A stretch of 20,503 bases of DNA, from contig CAYPRX010000023.1 in the NCBI GenBank assembly GCA_964413265.1, positions 1 to 20,503 on the forward strand. The letters are read 5' to 3'. Shown piece by piece: positions 7,560 to 15,725 of this stretch (the stretch's first letter is position 1; every line of letters starts with the position of its first letter). This DNA comes from CAVYGN01 sp964413265 (GTDB lineage: Bacteria; Spirochaetota; Brevinematia; Brevinematales; JAOACQ01). The notes below the pieces were generated by a model that was given only the letters and a program-made list of their open reading frames with translations, was not told where the DNA came from and searched no databases. The position numbers and the translations under genes are program-made.

Positions 7560-9134
7560 ATGAGGAAAATACCCCCATTATGGGCTATTGCATTATTTAT
7601 TATCATCAGCCAGGCTGCTTCCGTCAGGGCGCAGGATGTCTCTAAAGACTCGAGGCTGGATGAAGTAAAGCCGGCGCAGGAAAAGGCTGCAGCTGAAATT
7701 TCTGCGCCGAAGGAAGAATCTTCAGTTACAAGCCATACGATCCGCCTCGAAGGACAGGATATTCCATACAGGGCAATAGCCTCGACGATGCTTATCAAGA
7801 ACAGGAAGGGTGAGCCTTCTGCTCTGATCTATTCAACGGCATATATACGAAGCGATTTGAAGGATTTCAGTCAGAGACCGATAGCATTTTTATACAACGG
7901 CGGCCCCGGGATGGCTTCTATATGGCTGCTGATGGGTGCTTTTGGACCGCGGCGAGTCCTGACGCCTGATGCTTCTCCATCTCTGCCTCCGCCCTATCAT
8001 CTTACTGATAATGCAAGCTGTCTTCTCGATAAGGCAGATCTTGTATTTATCGATCCTGTAGGCACGGGATTCAGTCATGCTGTGGATAAAGCCCGGAATA
8101 GGGATTTCTGGGGTGTTGATGAGGACGCAAAATCGCTGGAGCAGTTCATCTCCTTGTTTGTAAGCAGGAATAACCGCTGGAACTCACCGAAATTCCTGAT
8201 TGGTGAAAGCTACGGGACCTTTCGTTCAGCCGTACTGGGTAATTATTTACAATCCAGTGATGGAATCTATCTGAATGGAATAGTATTGATCTCTACTGTC
8301 CTTGACATGAACACACTCGAATTCAATCACGGCAATGACATGCCTTACATATTCTATCTTCCCAGTTATGCGGCCGCCGCCTGGTACCATAAGATGCTTA
8401 AAAACAGACCTGCCGATCTTAACATTTTCCTGGATGAAGCCCGAAAATTCTCAAAGAACGAGTATGCACAGGCTCTGATGAAGGGGGCGAAGCTTAGTGC
8501 AACTGAGAAAGAGGCAATAGCCGCGAAGATCTCTCGTTTCACAGGATTAAGTGACGATTACCTGATTAAGGCGAACCTTCGTGTTACTCTCGGACAGTTC
8601 AATGCAGAGCTTCAGAGAAGCCGCGGCCTTATTACAGGGCGGCTGGATTCCCGCTTTTCAGGACCTGCACGTGATCTGCTTGCCGAGCATGCCTATAACG
8701 ATCCGGAGTTTACGGCTGTGAGCGGAGCATTCACAGCAGCTTTTAACTACTATGTCCGCGAAGAACTTCAATACGGCATGGATAAAACATACAGGGTTTA
8801 CAATGAAGATGCCGGAAACCAGTGGAATTGGAAGAGGGGCGGCGACAGGACGTCATTTATTCCTAACGGCCTGAATGTTGAGGACGATTTAGTGCATGCA
8901 CTCATTACAAATCCGCACCTGAAGGTAGAGGTTGAAAACGGGCTGTTTGACCTTGCGACTCCTTTCCTTGCCACTGAATATACGATGGATCATCTGGATC
9001 TCCCGGTTGATCTCCGGGAGAACATTCATCTCAATTATTACAATTCCGGTCACATGATCTACCTGAATGCTGAGGATCTGGCAAGGCTGAAAAGTAATAT
9101 CGCGAGTTTCATTGACAGCTCAACAAAGCAGTAA
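7560..9134 (+). CDS. Secreted S10 serine carboxypeptidase-like protein
   Basis: A 524-residue alpha/beta-hydrolase peptidase of family S10. The N-terminus is a Sec signal peptide (Lys/Arg start, hydrophobic core, likely cleavage after SVRA), followed by an Ala/Glu/Lys-rich linker up to about residue 55. Hallmarks appear in order: FLYNGGPGMAS (oxyanion region), FIDPVGTGFSHA, nucleophile Ser217 in IGESYG, Asp464 in ENGLFDLATPF and His498 in YYNSGHMIY. Bacterial S10 proteins remove C-terminal residues from peptides in the periplasm or outside; exact specificity is unknown. RBS CAGGAG lies 8-9 bases before the ATG. It diverges from the permease gene and is probably monocistronic, since the next gene downstream is convergent. 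Confidence 0.93.
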   Translation: MRKIPPLWAIALFIIISQAASVRAQDVSKDSRLDEVKPAQEKAAAEISAPKEESSVTSHTIRLEGQDIPYRAIASTMLIKNRKGEPSALIYSTAYIRSDLKDFSQRPIAFLYNGGPGMASIWLLMGAFGPRRVLTPDASPSLPPPYHLTDNASCLLDKADLVFIDPVGTGFSHAVDKARNRDFWGVDEDAKSLEQFISLFVSRNNRWNSPKFLIGESYGTFRSAVLGNYLQSSDGIYLNGIVLISTVLDMNTLEFNHGNDMPYIFYLPSYAAAAWYHKMLKNRPADLNIFLDEARKFSKNEYAQALMKGAKLSATEKEAIAAKISRFTGLSDDYLIKANLRVTLGQFNAELQRSRGLITGRLDSRFSGPARDLLAEHAYNDPEFTAVSGAFTAAFNYYVREELQYGMDKTYRVYNEDAGNQWNWKRGGDRTSFIPNGLNVEDDLVHALITNPHLKVEVENGLFDLATPFLATEYTMDHLDLPVDLRENIHLNYYNSGHMIYLNAEDLARLKSNIASFIDSSTKQ

Positions 9135-9177
9135 ATCCGGTATTGCCTGTCTCAATGTTTTTTGATAGCATTTAAAT

Positions 9178-9204
9178 ATGCTCTGGCACCAGCCTCCAGA
9201 GTAT
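9178..9204. terminator. Hairpin between convergent genes
   Basis: ATGCTCTGG-N9-CCAGAGTAT forms a 9-bp stem with one G-T pair in the gap between the converging peptidase and YjbQ genes. There is no clean T run on either side, so it may be a transcription barrier or RNA-end stabiliser rather than a classic intrinsic terminator. A second, competing short hairpin (AGCAT-N6-ATGCT) overlaps its left side. Confidence 0.3.
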
Positions 9205-9229
9205 CTCTCGCCGATATTGCAAGTCTCAC

Positions 9230-9637
9230 CTACTCTCCAATAACTGTAACAACTATATCTCTTTTATCTCTCGGGCCGTCGAATTCGCAGAGAAAGATGT
9301 TCTGCCATGTGGAAAGCCCCGGACGGCCGTTAATAACGGGGACAGTCTTTCCTGGCCCGATAAGCCCTGATTTGAGATGTGAGTCCCCATTATTATCCTG
9401 CCTGTCATGAAGCCAGACACCCTCAGGAATCAACTTACGAAGAAGGTCAATAACATCCCTCTGCACGCTTTCGTCCCAGTTCTCCTGGATCATAATGGCA
9501 GCAGTGGCCCCCTGAACATACACATTGACAAGGCCGGTTTTTATTCCGCTCTTCGAAACTGCTGCCCTGATATCAGAAGTAATGTCGTAAATTCCTTCAT
9601 GCGAAAGAGTTTTACAATTGATTATTTCCTGGTACAT
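9230..9637 (-). CDS. YjbQ family protein (UPF0047)
   Basis: A 135-residue single-domain protein of the YjbQ/UPF0047 family. Conserved features are visible: GLVNVYVQGATAAIMIQEN near the middle, WLHDRQDNNGDSHLKSGLIG (the strongly conserved H...N/DGxxHLKS region with likely metal-binding His residues) and GTWQ-like LSTWQNIFLCEFDGPR near the end. E. coli YjbQ has weak thiamin-phosphate synthase activity, and the family is often named secondary thiamin-phosphate synthase, though its real role is unsettled. GAGG precedes the ATG. It begins 33 bases after the hydroxylase gene and is probably co-transcribed with it. Confidence 0.92.
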   Translation of the reverse strand: MYQEIINCKTLSHEGIYDITSDIRAAVSKSGIKTGLVNVYVQGATAAIMIQENWDESVQRDVIDLLRKLIPEGVWLHDRQDNNGDSHLKSGLIGPGKTVPVINGRPGLSTWQNIFLCEFDGPRDKRDIVVTVIGE

Positions 9638-9670
9638 ATTAACCTCAATAATATATAAAAATACATAAAT

Positions 9671-10447
9671 TTATTCAGAAAGACCTTTTAAGGGAAGTGC
9701 CAGAATTCCCAGAGGTTTCTGCCACTTCTCCTCACGGTAAAGCTTAAGACCGATCGTTACAAGTCTTGTATCGCCCCATTTTGTAAATGTTTTAAATATT
9801 TTATCCCATATTGACAGTACAGATGAAAAATTCGAATTAAGATTCTTCTTCTTAACCGAATGGTGCATCCTATGCATATCAGGGGTAACCAGGATAACGC
9901 GTATTATCCTGTCAACACTGGCAGGCAAATATATATTGCTGTGGTGAAAAAGAATGTTTGACAGAAAAACAATCTCATAAATTGTGAGGGCTGCGATATT
10001 CATGCCTAAAACAATAAATACCGGAAGTCTTAAAGCCGATGAAATTAAAATTTCGACAGGGTGAAAACGAAGAGCAGTCGATCCATCCATCTCCGGGTCG
10101 TTATGATGGGACCTGTGAAAAAGCCATAGAAAAGGTACCCTGTGATTTGCCATATGCCATAAATACATCCAGAGATCGAAAAGGAGAAACGATAGAACAA
10201 TCCTCAGCCAGAGAGGGATCAACTTTAAATTTAAAAGGCCGAAATCATTCTCTTTGATAATACCTGCCAGATACTGATTAACGGCTGAAACAATAAATAA
10301 ACTAATCAAACCGTTAATGATGCTGACCAGAAGATTCCTGATACTATGCCGGAAATGGTTATACCGGGGGTAATAATTCGGGTAGATATGCTCAAAGGTA
10401 AATACCGCCGGATAGATGATCAATAGTATTATAAATTTTAAATCCAT
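9671..10447 (-). CDS. Sterol desaturase / fatty acid hydroxylase family protein
   Basis: A 258-residue membrane di-iron protein of the fatty acid hydroxylase superfamily. The eight-histidine signature is present: HMANH (HxxxH), HRSHHND (HxxHH), a further HHSN and HRMHHSVKK (HxxHH). About four hydrophobic helices lie around residues 3-18, 38-60, 80-98 and 130-165. Superfamily members insert oxygen into lipid C-H bonds (sterols, fatty acids, sphingoid bases, carotenoids); the bacterial substrate is unknown. The protein needs oxygen or acts on it, which fits at least a microaerobic life. RBS before the ATG is weak. YjbQ follows in the same direction. Confidence 0.9.
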   Translation of the reverse strand: MDLKFIILLIIYPAVFTFEHIYPNYYPRYNHFRHSIRNLLVSIINGLISLFIVSAVNQYLAGIIKENDFGLLNLKLIPLWLRIVLSFLLFDLWMYLWHMANHRVPFLWLFHRSHHNDPEMDGSTALRFHPVEILISSALRLPVFIVLGMNIAALTIYEIVFLSNILFHHSNIYLPASVDRIIRVILVTPDMHRMHHSVKKKNLNSNFSSVLSIWDKIFKTFTKWGDTRLVTIGLKLYREEKWQKPLGILALPLKGLSE

Positions 10448-10465
10448 AAGCTAATGCTTTAAACC

Positions 10466-10482
10466 GATTTATATTATAAATC
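10466..10482. promoter_or_regulatory. AT-rich palindrome in divergent promoter region
   Basis: GATTTATA-T-TATAAATC is a perfect palindrome with 8-base arms. It contains TATAAT on the minus strand, placed as a possible -10 for the hydroxylase-YjbQ transcript, so a bound regulator could control that promoter. A second dyad, TTACTAT-TTT-ATAGTAA, lies at 10549-10565. No regulator gene is adjacent. Confidence 0.35.
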
Positions 10483-10500
10483 ATTTTTCTACCCGTGATC

Positions 10501-10530
10501 AGGAACAAACCTTCAAAGTTTGTTCCTTTT
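10501..10530 (+). terminator. Strong intrinsic terminator hairpin with no obvious gene upstream
   Basis: AGGAACAAAC-N7-GTTTGTTCCT is a perfect 10-bp stem followed by TTT and a T-rich tail, readable as a plus-strand terminator. The only genes before it run the other way, and the CoADR gene starts about 160 bases later. It could therefore end a short leader or small RNA, stop antisense transcription into the hydroxylase gene, or be a leader element of the CoADR transcript. Confidence 0.6.
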
Positions 10531-10688
10531 CATTTGCCAAGTAATTTATTACTATTTTATAGTAAATGCATGGAAATTGCATTTTATGAATGTTTAAAAC
10601 AAAATTTCTCTTTAATCTTGAATAACCAGTTGAAAATTAAGCTTATTTCAACCATGATAAAATACAAATCTATTAGGGCAGGGAAAAT

Positions 10689-12362
10689 ATGTCTAAAATC
10701 GTTATAGTAGGCGGTGTTGCAGGGGGAATGTCGGCTGCCGCAAGGATTCGCAGGCTGGATGAAAGCGTACAGATTATTGTTCTTGAAAGGGGCGAGTATG
10801 TTTCATATGCAAATTGCGGCCTTCCATATTATATCGGGGGAACAATCAAAGAAAGGGAAAAACTTCTCGTACAGACTGAGGCTTTATTTAAAAGCCGTTT
10901 TAACATAGATGTACGCACACATTCGGAAGTTATCAAAATCGACAGAAAGAATAAAGCGGTTTCAATCAAAGATGAAAAAAATCTGGAATATCTCGAAAAA
11001 TATGACAGGCTGATACTTTCTCCGGGAGCAGAACCAATAAAACCGCAAATTCCGGGGATCGACCATCCTCGCATCTTTACATTAAGAAACATTCCGGATG
11101 CCGATGAAATCAAATCCTTTATAAAAAGTAAAAATCCAGAACAGGCCCTCATTATCGGTGCAGGATTTATCGGCCTGGAAATGGCCGAAAACCTTCACCG
11201 GCAGGGGATATTTGTTACAATAGTGGAAATGACAGGACAGGTCATGAATTCTCTCGACTTTGAAATGGCAGCTCTGGTCCATCATCATCTGAAGGCAAAA
11301 AAGATTGAGTTATGTCTGGAAGAAGCAGTCGATTCGTTTGAAGATAAGGCAGGCCAGGTCAAGGCAAAATTAAAAAGCGGCAGGGAATTGATCACGGATA
11401 TGGTTATCCTGTCTATCGGCGTTCGTCCCGATGTGCGCCTGGCGAAGGAATCAGGCCTTGATCTTGGAGATCTGGGAGGAATCTCCGTCAACGAATTTAT
11501 GCAGACAAGCGACAGTGATATTTATGCAGTCGGAGATGCGGTCGAAATATTCAACCCGGTCCTCAAAAAAAAGGTCCTGAGTCCTCTTGCCTGGCCTGCC
11601 AATCAGCAGGGAAGAATTGCCGCAGATAATATAATAGAAGGCAACAAAATTAAATACAGAGGCGCAATTTCAACTGCAATAGTTAAGGTTTTTGACCTGA
11701 CTGCCGGCGTTTCAGGTGCAACTGAAAAGCAGCTAAAAGGTGAAAATATTCCTTACCTTGTTACCATTATCCATCCATTTTCGCATGCGAGCTATTATCC
11801 CGGTTCGTCGCGGCTAAGCATAAAGCTCTTATTTTCTCCAGGAGATGGTATGATTCTGGGTGCACAGGCGGTTGGTTTTAGCGGCATTGATAAACGCCTT
11901 GATGTAATTGCCTCAGCGATCTGGAATAAAAACACCGTTTACGATATGATGGAATTTGAACACAGCTATGCACCGCAGTTTTCCTCCGCAAAGGATCCTG
12001 TAAATATGGCGGCTTTTACTGCTGAGAATATATTAAAGAATAAAGTTAAAGTCATAACCTGGGATGCAGTCGAATCTTTAGACCCGTCTGAAACCATTTT
12101 ACTTGATGTCCGCACTCCTGAAGAAACCACTTCAGGCATGATCGGAGATGCTCTTGCAATCCCTTTAGATGAACTTCGTAATCGCTTTGAAGAGCTTCCA
12201 AAAAATAAAAAGATAGTCGCTTACTGTCATGCTGGCCAGCGCGGCTACATTGCATCCCGCTTTCTGATGCAGAAAGGTTTTAGCGAAGTATATAATTTAA
12301 CCGGGGGTTATCTAACCTATTCAGCAGCAAGGAGGTCGCATGTCAAATCTCTGGAGACCTGA
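10689..12362 (+). CDS. CoA-disulfide / persulfide reductase with C-terminal rhodanese domain
   Basis: A 557-residue flavoprotein of the CoADR-RHD type. Domains: an N-terminal FAD-binding Rossmann fold (IVIVGGVAGGMSAA), the redox Cys43 in SYANCGLPYYIGG, an NAD(P)H-binding fold (ALIIGAGFIGLEMAENL), a second FAD motif (IYAVGDAVE), a dimerisation domain (about 325-445), and a rhodanese domain (about 455-550) with LLDVRTPEE and active Cys513 in AYCHAGQRGY. Relatives reduce CoA disulfide, CoA persulfide or polysulfide with NADH, using the rhodanese Cys to deliver persulfide sulfur, in the cytosol. A GGG-type RBS precedes the ATG. Its end overlaps the next gene by 23 bases, implying coupling. It ends with TGA. 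Confidence 0.95.
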   Translation: MSKIVIVGGVAGGMSAAARIRRLDESVQIIVLERGEYVSYANCGLPYYIGGTIKEREKLLVQTEALFKSRFNIDVRTHSEVIKIDRKNKAVSIKDEKNLEYLEKYDRLILSPGAEPIKPQIPGIDHPRIFTLRNIPDADEIKSFIKSKNPEQALIIGAGFIGLEMAENLHRQGIFVTIVEMTGQVMNSLDFEMAALVHHHLKAKKIELCLEEAVDSFEDKAGQVKAKLKSGRELITDMVILSIGVRPDVRLAKESGLDLGDLGGISVNEFMQTSDSDIYAVGDAVEIFNPVLKKKVLSPLAWPANQQGRIAADNIIEGNKIKYRGAISTAIVKVFDLTAGVSGATEKQLKGENIPYLVTIIHPFSHASYYPGSSRLSIKLLFSPGDGMILGAQAVGFSGIDKRLDVIASAIWNKNTVYDMMEFEHSYAPQFSSAKDPVNMAAFTAENILKNKVKVITWDAVESLDPSETILLDVRTPEETTSGMIGDALAIPLDELRNRFEELPKNKKIVAYCHAGQRGYIASRFLMQKGFSEVYNLTGGYLTYSAARRSHVKSLET

Positions 12363-13326
12363 GGCATTCCAGGGCAAAGGCAAAAAAAGAGATTATTTTG
12401 AAGGCTGGTACTTCAAATCTGTCAGTAAAGATGAAAAAACAGCTTATGCCGTGATTCCCGGAATATCCATATCAATTAATAAGGACAAATCGCACTCTTT
12501 TGTCATGCTTGTGGATTCCAGAAATCAGAAACTTTATAACCAACTTTATCCAGTCAGTGAGTTTTGGGCGAATACAAAAAAATTCGAGCTCAAAATAGGC
12601 AAAAATTATTTCTCCCTGGAACAGATGAAACTTGAAATGAATGATGGAAAGAATAAAATCAACGCTGAGTTGAAATTTCAGAACATATTTCCCTGGCCAG
12701 TATCCATTCTTTCTCCCGGGACGATGGGCTGGTATGCTTTCGTGCCAAGGATGGAATGCTATCATGCCACTATCAGCTTTGATCATGATATAGAAGGTTA
12801 TTTCGACGTCAACGGCTTAATTACTGATTTTACTGAAGGAAAGGGTTATCTGGAAAAAGACTGGGGTAGTTCTATGCCGTCATCATGGATATGGATGCAG
12901 ACAAATCACTTTGATGAGGATGAAGTCTCTTTGTTCGGATCGATTGCTAAGATTCCATGGCTTGGAAGTTACTTTACTGGATTTATTTTCGGTTTTTATT
13001 ATAAAAAAAAAGTATACAGATTTGCAACTTATACAGGGGCAAAAATACAAAAATTTATTATATTATCTGACAGGATAGAATTAACAGTGGCAGATAAAAA
13101 GCTCTTCCTTGAAATTAAAGCCGATAGAACTGAGGGTATTGATCTGCCGGCTCCGAAACTTGGTGAAATGACGGCAAAAGTAAACGAATCCTTAAAATCG
13201 GAGATCATGGTCAGATTTTATGAGAAAAAAAACGATAAAAATGAAATGATATTTTCAGGAATCGGAAGAAACGCAGGGCTTGAATTTGTCGGTCATATTC
13301 AGGAACTGATGAGGGGGCTTCATTAA
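12340..13326 (+). CDS. Tocopherol cyclase-like family protein
   Basis: A 328-residue protein of the tocopherol cyclase-like (Tocopherol_cycl) family. The two hallmark stretches are present: DYFEGWYFKSV near the N-terminus and GYLEKDWGSSMPSSWIWMQ around residues 167-186, followed by TNHF. Plant and cyanobacterial members close the chromanol ring of vitamin E; bacterial anaerobes carry shorter relatives of unknown function, so no tocopherol synthesis is implied. There is no signal peptide or membrane helix. AAGGAGG sits 4 bases before the ATG, inside the end of the CoADR gene. Coupling to a persulfide/CoA-disulfide reductase suggests a role near redox or quinone-like lipid chemistry (inference). 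It ends with TAA, followed by a weak hairpin and T run. Confidence 0.9.
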   Translation: MSNLWRPEAFQGKGKKRDYFEGWYFKSVSKDEKTAYAVIPGISISINKDKSHSFVMLVDSRNQKLYNQLYPVSEFWANTKKFELKIGKNYFSLEQMKLEMNDGKNKINAELKFQNIFPWPVSILSPGTMGWYAFVPRMECYHATISFDHDIEGYFDVNGLITDFTEGKGYLEKDWGSSMPSSWIWMQTNHFDEDEVSLFGSIAKIPWLGSYFTGFIFGFYYKKKVYRFATYTGAKIQKFIILSDRIELTVADKKLFLEIKADRTEGIDLPAPKLGEMTAKVNESLKSEIMVRFYEKKNDKNEMIFSGIGRNAGLEFVGHIQELMRGLH

Positions 13327-13328
13327 CT

Positions 13329-13348
13329 TTAACAATGTTAACTTTTTT
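13329..13348 (+). terminator. Weak AT-rich terminator after tocopherol cyclase-like gene
   Basis: TTAAC-AAT-GTTAA is followed by a run of six T bases, immediately after the stop codon. The stem is only 5 AT-rich pairs, so termination may be partial. Confidence 0.3.
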
Positions 13349-13427
13349 GTAATATTCCCAGTCAGTTATTAATATTAGTCATATCAAAATAGAATATATT
13401 AATATTTATCAATATGGGAGGATTGAT

Positions 13428-14588
13428 ATGCTTTTACAATATCTTCTTTCATCAATAGTTTTAATAGTATTGTTATTTTTATTATGGGAGATTGTTCGCA
13501 GGAGGAAAGCACCGGAAGAATCCGAAGCTTATCGGCATCTAAAATCCGAGTATGATGCTTTGTTATATAATAAAAATTTACTCGAGGGTAAATTTACTGA
13601 GGTGGAAAGACAGAATAACGAGCGTTTACTGCAGATAAATGAGCGTGATAAAAATATTCAAAGGCTGGAAAACGAACTGGCAGTTTATAATAAATCAAAG
13701 GAGTTATTTGAACAGCAAATGGAGAAGAAAATATCTGATCTCGAGAACTCCCGCAAAGCATTGGAAAATGAAAAAAACAGGGTTACTGAAAGCGACAGAA
13801 TAAAGAAAGAAAAAGAAGAAGAAGAAAGGACAAGAATATGGGCCATGCATGAAGAGGCTTCAAAATCCAGAATGAGAGAAATATGCCAGAAATCCGGCCT
13901 GTCTTTAAACTTTTATGAAAATACCAGTCTGCCGGAGGGTTTTGATCCAAAGCTGAAGCCTGATTTTATGGTCAGATTACTGAATCAATATGTCATTTTT
14001 GACCCAAAGTTTTCAACGGCTCAGAATATCAGTACTTATCTTCTGACCCAGGTTAAAAACACCGCTATAAAAATAAAAAAGAGCGATAGCTCACAGGATA
14101 TATACAGCACTGTTTTTTTCATCATTCCGGGGATTGCTTTACAGGAAATCAAGGAAACTTACTATGTTGAAGACGGGATAACCTTCTTTATAATCCCCAT
14201 AGAGGCATTTGAACCGGTGCTCAGAACTCTGAAAAGACTTGAGGATTATGACCTTGCCGATAAATATGACCCCCAGGACCGTGAAAAAATTGTGAATACC
14301 ATCGCATCACTGGATTTTCATATCCGCTACCAGAATGCAACAAATATTCTGACATCCATTCGCGGTGTAAAAGTTCTGGAAGAATCAAAAAGCATGCCTG
14401 ATGACATGATTAAAGAAGTGGAAAGCAAACGTGAAAAGATAAGAATCGTAAGATTACAGGACGCTGAAATAAAGAGGCTTATCGATAACCCGGAAGCGCA
14501 GATCAAGGAGATATCAAAGCTGGTTGCTCCAAGAAAATCAGAGATAAGCGATAAAGACCTTTATAATTCTGAAAAAACCAACATATGA
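13428..14588 (+). CDS. RmuC-like protein (membrane anchor, coiled coil, nuclease-like domain)
   Basis: A 386-residue protein with the RmuC layout: one N-terminal membrane helix (about 4-22, followed by RRRK), a long charged coiled coil (about 35-145) and a C-terminal domain with the pattern KPDFMVRLLNQYVIFDPKFS. That pattern matches the PD...(D/E)xK arrangement of the RmuC/restriction-endonuclease fold (in RmuC, PD-x-IV..LP..VVIDAK). RmuC limits inversion at short repeats in E. coli and is thought to act in DNA recombination. This copy is divergent: the GQWGE-like box usually preceding the core is not evident and the tail is short. It may instead be a related anchored nuclease-like protein. 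RBS GGGAGG is strong. It ends with TGA, facing the methyltransferase gene. Confidence 0.7.
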   Translation: MLLQYLLSSIVLIVLLFLLWEIVRRRKAPEESEAYRHLKSEYDALLYNKNLLEGKFTEVERQNNERLLQINERDKNIQRLENELAVYNKSKELFEQQMEKKISDLENSRKALENEKNRVTESDRIKKEKEEEERTRIWAMHEEASKSRMREICQKSGLSLNFYENTSLPEGFDPKLKPDFMVRLLNQYVIFDPKFSTAQNISTYLLTQVKNTAIKIKKSDSSQDIYSTVFFIIPGIALQEIKETYYVEDGITFFIIPIEAFEPVLRTLKRLEDYDLADKYDPQDREKIVNTIASLDFHIRYQNATNILTSIRGVKVLEESKSMPDDMIKEVESKREKIRIVRLQDAEIKRLIDNPEAQIKEISKLVAPRKSEISDKDLYNSEKTNI

Positions 14589-14617
14589 AAGCAAATCATT
14601 GGCGATGGCATATTCAG

Positions 14618-15367
14618 CTATGCTGTTCCATAATGAAAACCCTTTATATTGATTCTTGAAGGGAAGGTTTCTGACAATTCAATTTTCATATTATTTTGCT
14701 GAAAAAATAATTTTTTTCTTAATAATTTGACCAGTTCCTCTTTCAGGAAACCCCTGCGTATCGAAATGCGGCCGTCATAATAAGCCAGGCTGCCATGTAA
14801 GAATAAAGCAGTAAATATTGTATAAAAAATAAAAGCGCTTATTGTTCTCCTGATATCGTTAAATAAAAAACCTATTTTAGCCGCCGACAAAGCATAGTTG
14901 ATTATCTTTTCTATTTCATCCCATTCAAGATGATGAAGAAAATGATTTGAAAATATGAAATCATATTTATCATTTACATTTAAATCGAATGCCGAGCCTT
15001 GAACAATACTGACCTCAGGATAACCTGCCAGAGACCTGCGCAACTCCGGAAAGATCCTCTTATCCCTGTCAATTGCAGTAACAGAGAGTTTTAAACCTGA
15101 ACGTCTGGCTTCCCTGACGGCCCATCTGTCAATATCGCATCCTCCGGCGCCTAAATCGAGCAGGGTGTATTCAGCGTCAGGAGCAATTTTCATAACCTTG
15201 AAGAAGTTTTCCCTTATCAGCCTCCTGGATGATGTAAAAAGAAAATTCAATATGCTGAATTGTCTGATGGTTTTCAATAATTTTTTCAAATCTGCCGAAT
15301 CACTGTCCATGATTTCTTTCAATCCTGATCTGGTTCTAAGGTCGGGGAAAAAATAATCAAGTGCCAT
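14618..15367 (-). CDS. Class I SAM-dependent methyltransferase
   Basis: A 249-residue methyltransferase with the Rossmann-like fold. Motif I is LLDLGAGGCDI, the acidic end of strand 2 is VTAIDRD, a further motif is VQGSAFDLNV, and motif IV is YDFIFSNHFLHHLEWDEI (the double-His HFLHHL box is common in small-molecule methyltransferases of the UbiE-like class). The C-terminal third has one hydrophobic stretch (about 170-190) suggesting membrane or lipid contact. A GTG at 15373 could start it, but GGAG lies 5 bases before the ATG at 15367, so that start is preferred. It begins 34 bases after tatB in the same direction, so it may be part of the CXXX peptide/Tat operon and modify the peptide, or may be unrelated. 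It ends with TAG. Confidence 0.85.
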   Translation of the reverse strand: MALDYFFPDLRTRSGLKEIMDSDSADLKKLLKTIRQFSILNFLFTSSRRLIRENFFKVMKIAPDAEYTLLDLGAGGCDIDRWAVREARRSGLKLSVTAIDRDKRIFPELRRSLAGYPEVSIVQGSAFDLNVNDKYDFIFSNHFLHHLEWDEIEKIINYALSAAKIGFLFNDIRRTISAFIFYTIFTALFLHGSLAYYDGRISIRRGFLKEELVKLLRKKLFFQQNNMKIELSETFPSRINIKGFHYGTA

Positions 15368-15401
15368 TTTCACTCCAGTAAAGATATCAAAAATTATTCG
15401 C

Positions 15402-15725
15402 TTAATGCCGTAAATTTTGGATAGCTGGGCCGGCGGTTTTCCTCTTACGTTTTTTCCCCCCTGATGATGACCGTAATCGGGGTTTCTTTATATCAGCTTT
15501 TAAATCATCAACCCTCTGACGGAGTTCATCAACATCTTCTTTCATGCCGGACACATCCAGTTCATCCATTATTTCCTGCTGAAGAGCCCTCGCTCTCTCC
15601 TGGTATCTGCTGAGAGATCCTATAAATCTTCCGATGGCACGCATAATTTTCGGGATATCCCTGGGGCAGATCAGGAATATCAGCAGAAATACAAGAAGGA
15701 TTTCACCAATCCAGTTTTCAAGCAT
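15402..15725 (-). CDS. tatB: Twin-arginine translocase subunit TatB-like
   Basis: A 107-residue TatA/B-family protein: an N-terminal membrane helix (about 5-20), the short hinge CPRDIPKI, an amphipathic helix (IMRAIGRFIGSLSRYQ), then a long charged helical tail (MKEDVDELRQRVDDLKAD) and a basic end. Length and the longer acidic coiled tail favour TatB over TatA. The usual FGP before the amphipathic helix is replaced by ICPRDIP, a divergent hinge. TatB with TatC forms the receptor for twin-arginine signal peptides. Its ATG shares one base with the tatC stop (TAATG), with AGGAG just upstream, so it is translationally coupled. The only twin-arginine signal visible in this window belongs to the Cys-repeat peptide of the same operon. 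Confidence 0.85.
   Translation of the reverse strand: MLENWIGEILLVFLLIFLICPRDIPKIMRAIGRFIGSLSRYQERARALQQEIMDELDVSGMKEDVDELRQRVDDLKADIKKPRLRSSSGGKKRKRKTAGPAIQNLRH

Noticed and set aside
9162..9410. An 82-residue plus-strand frame after the S10 peptidase
   Set aside because: It is antisense to the well-supported YjbQ gene and lacks an RBS or family pattern.
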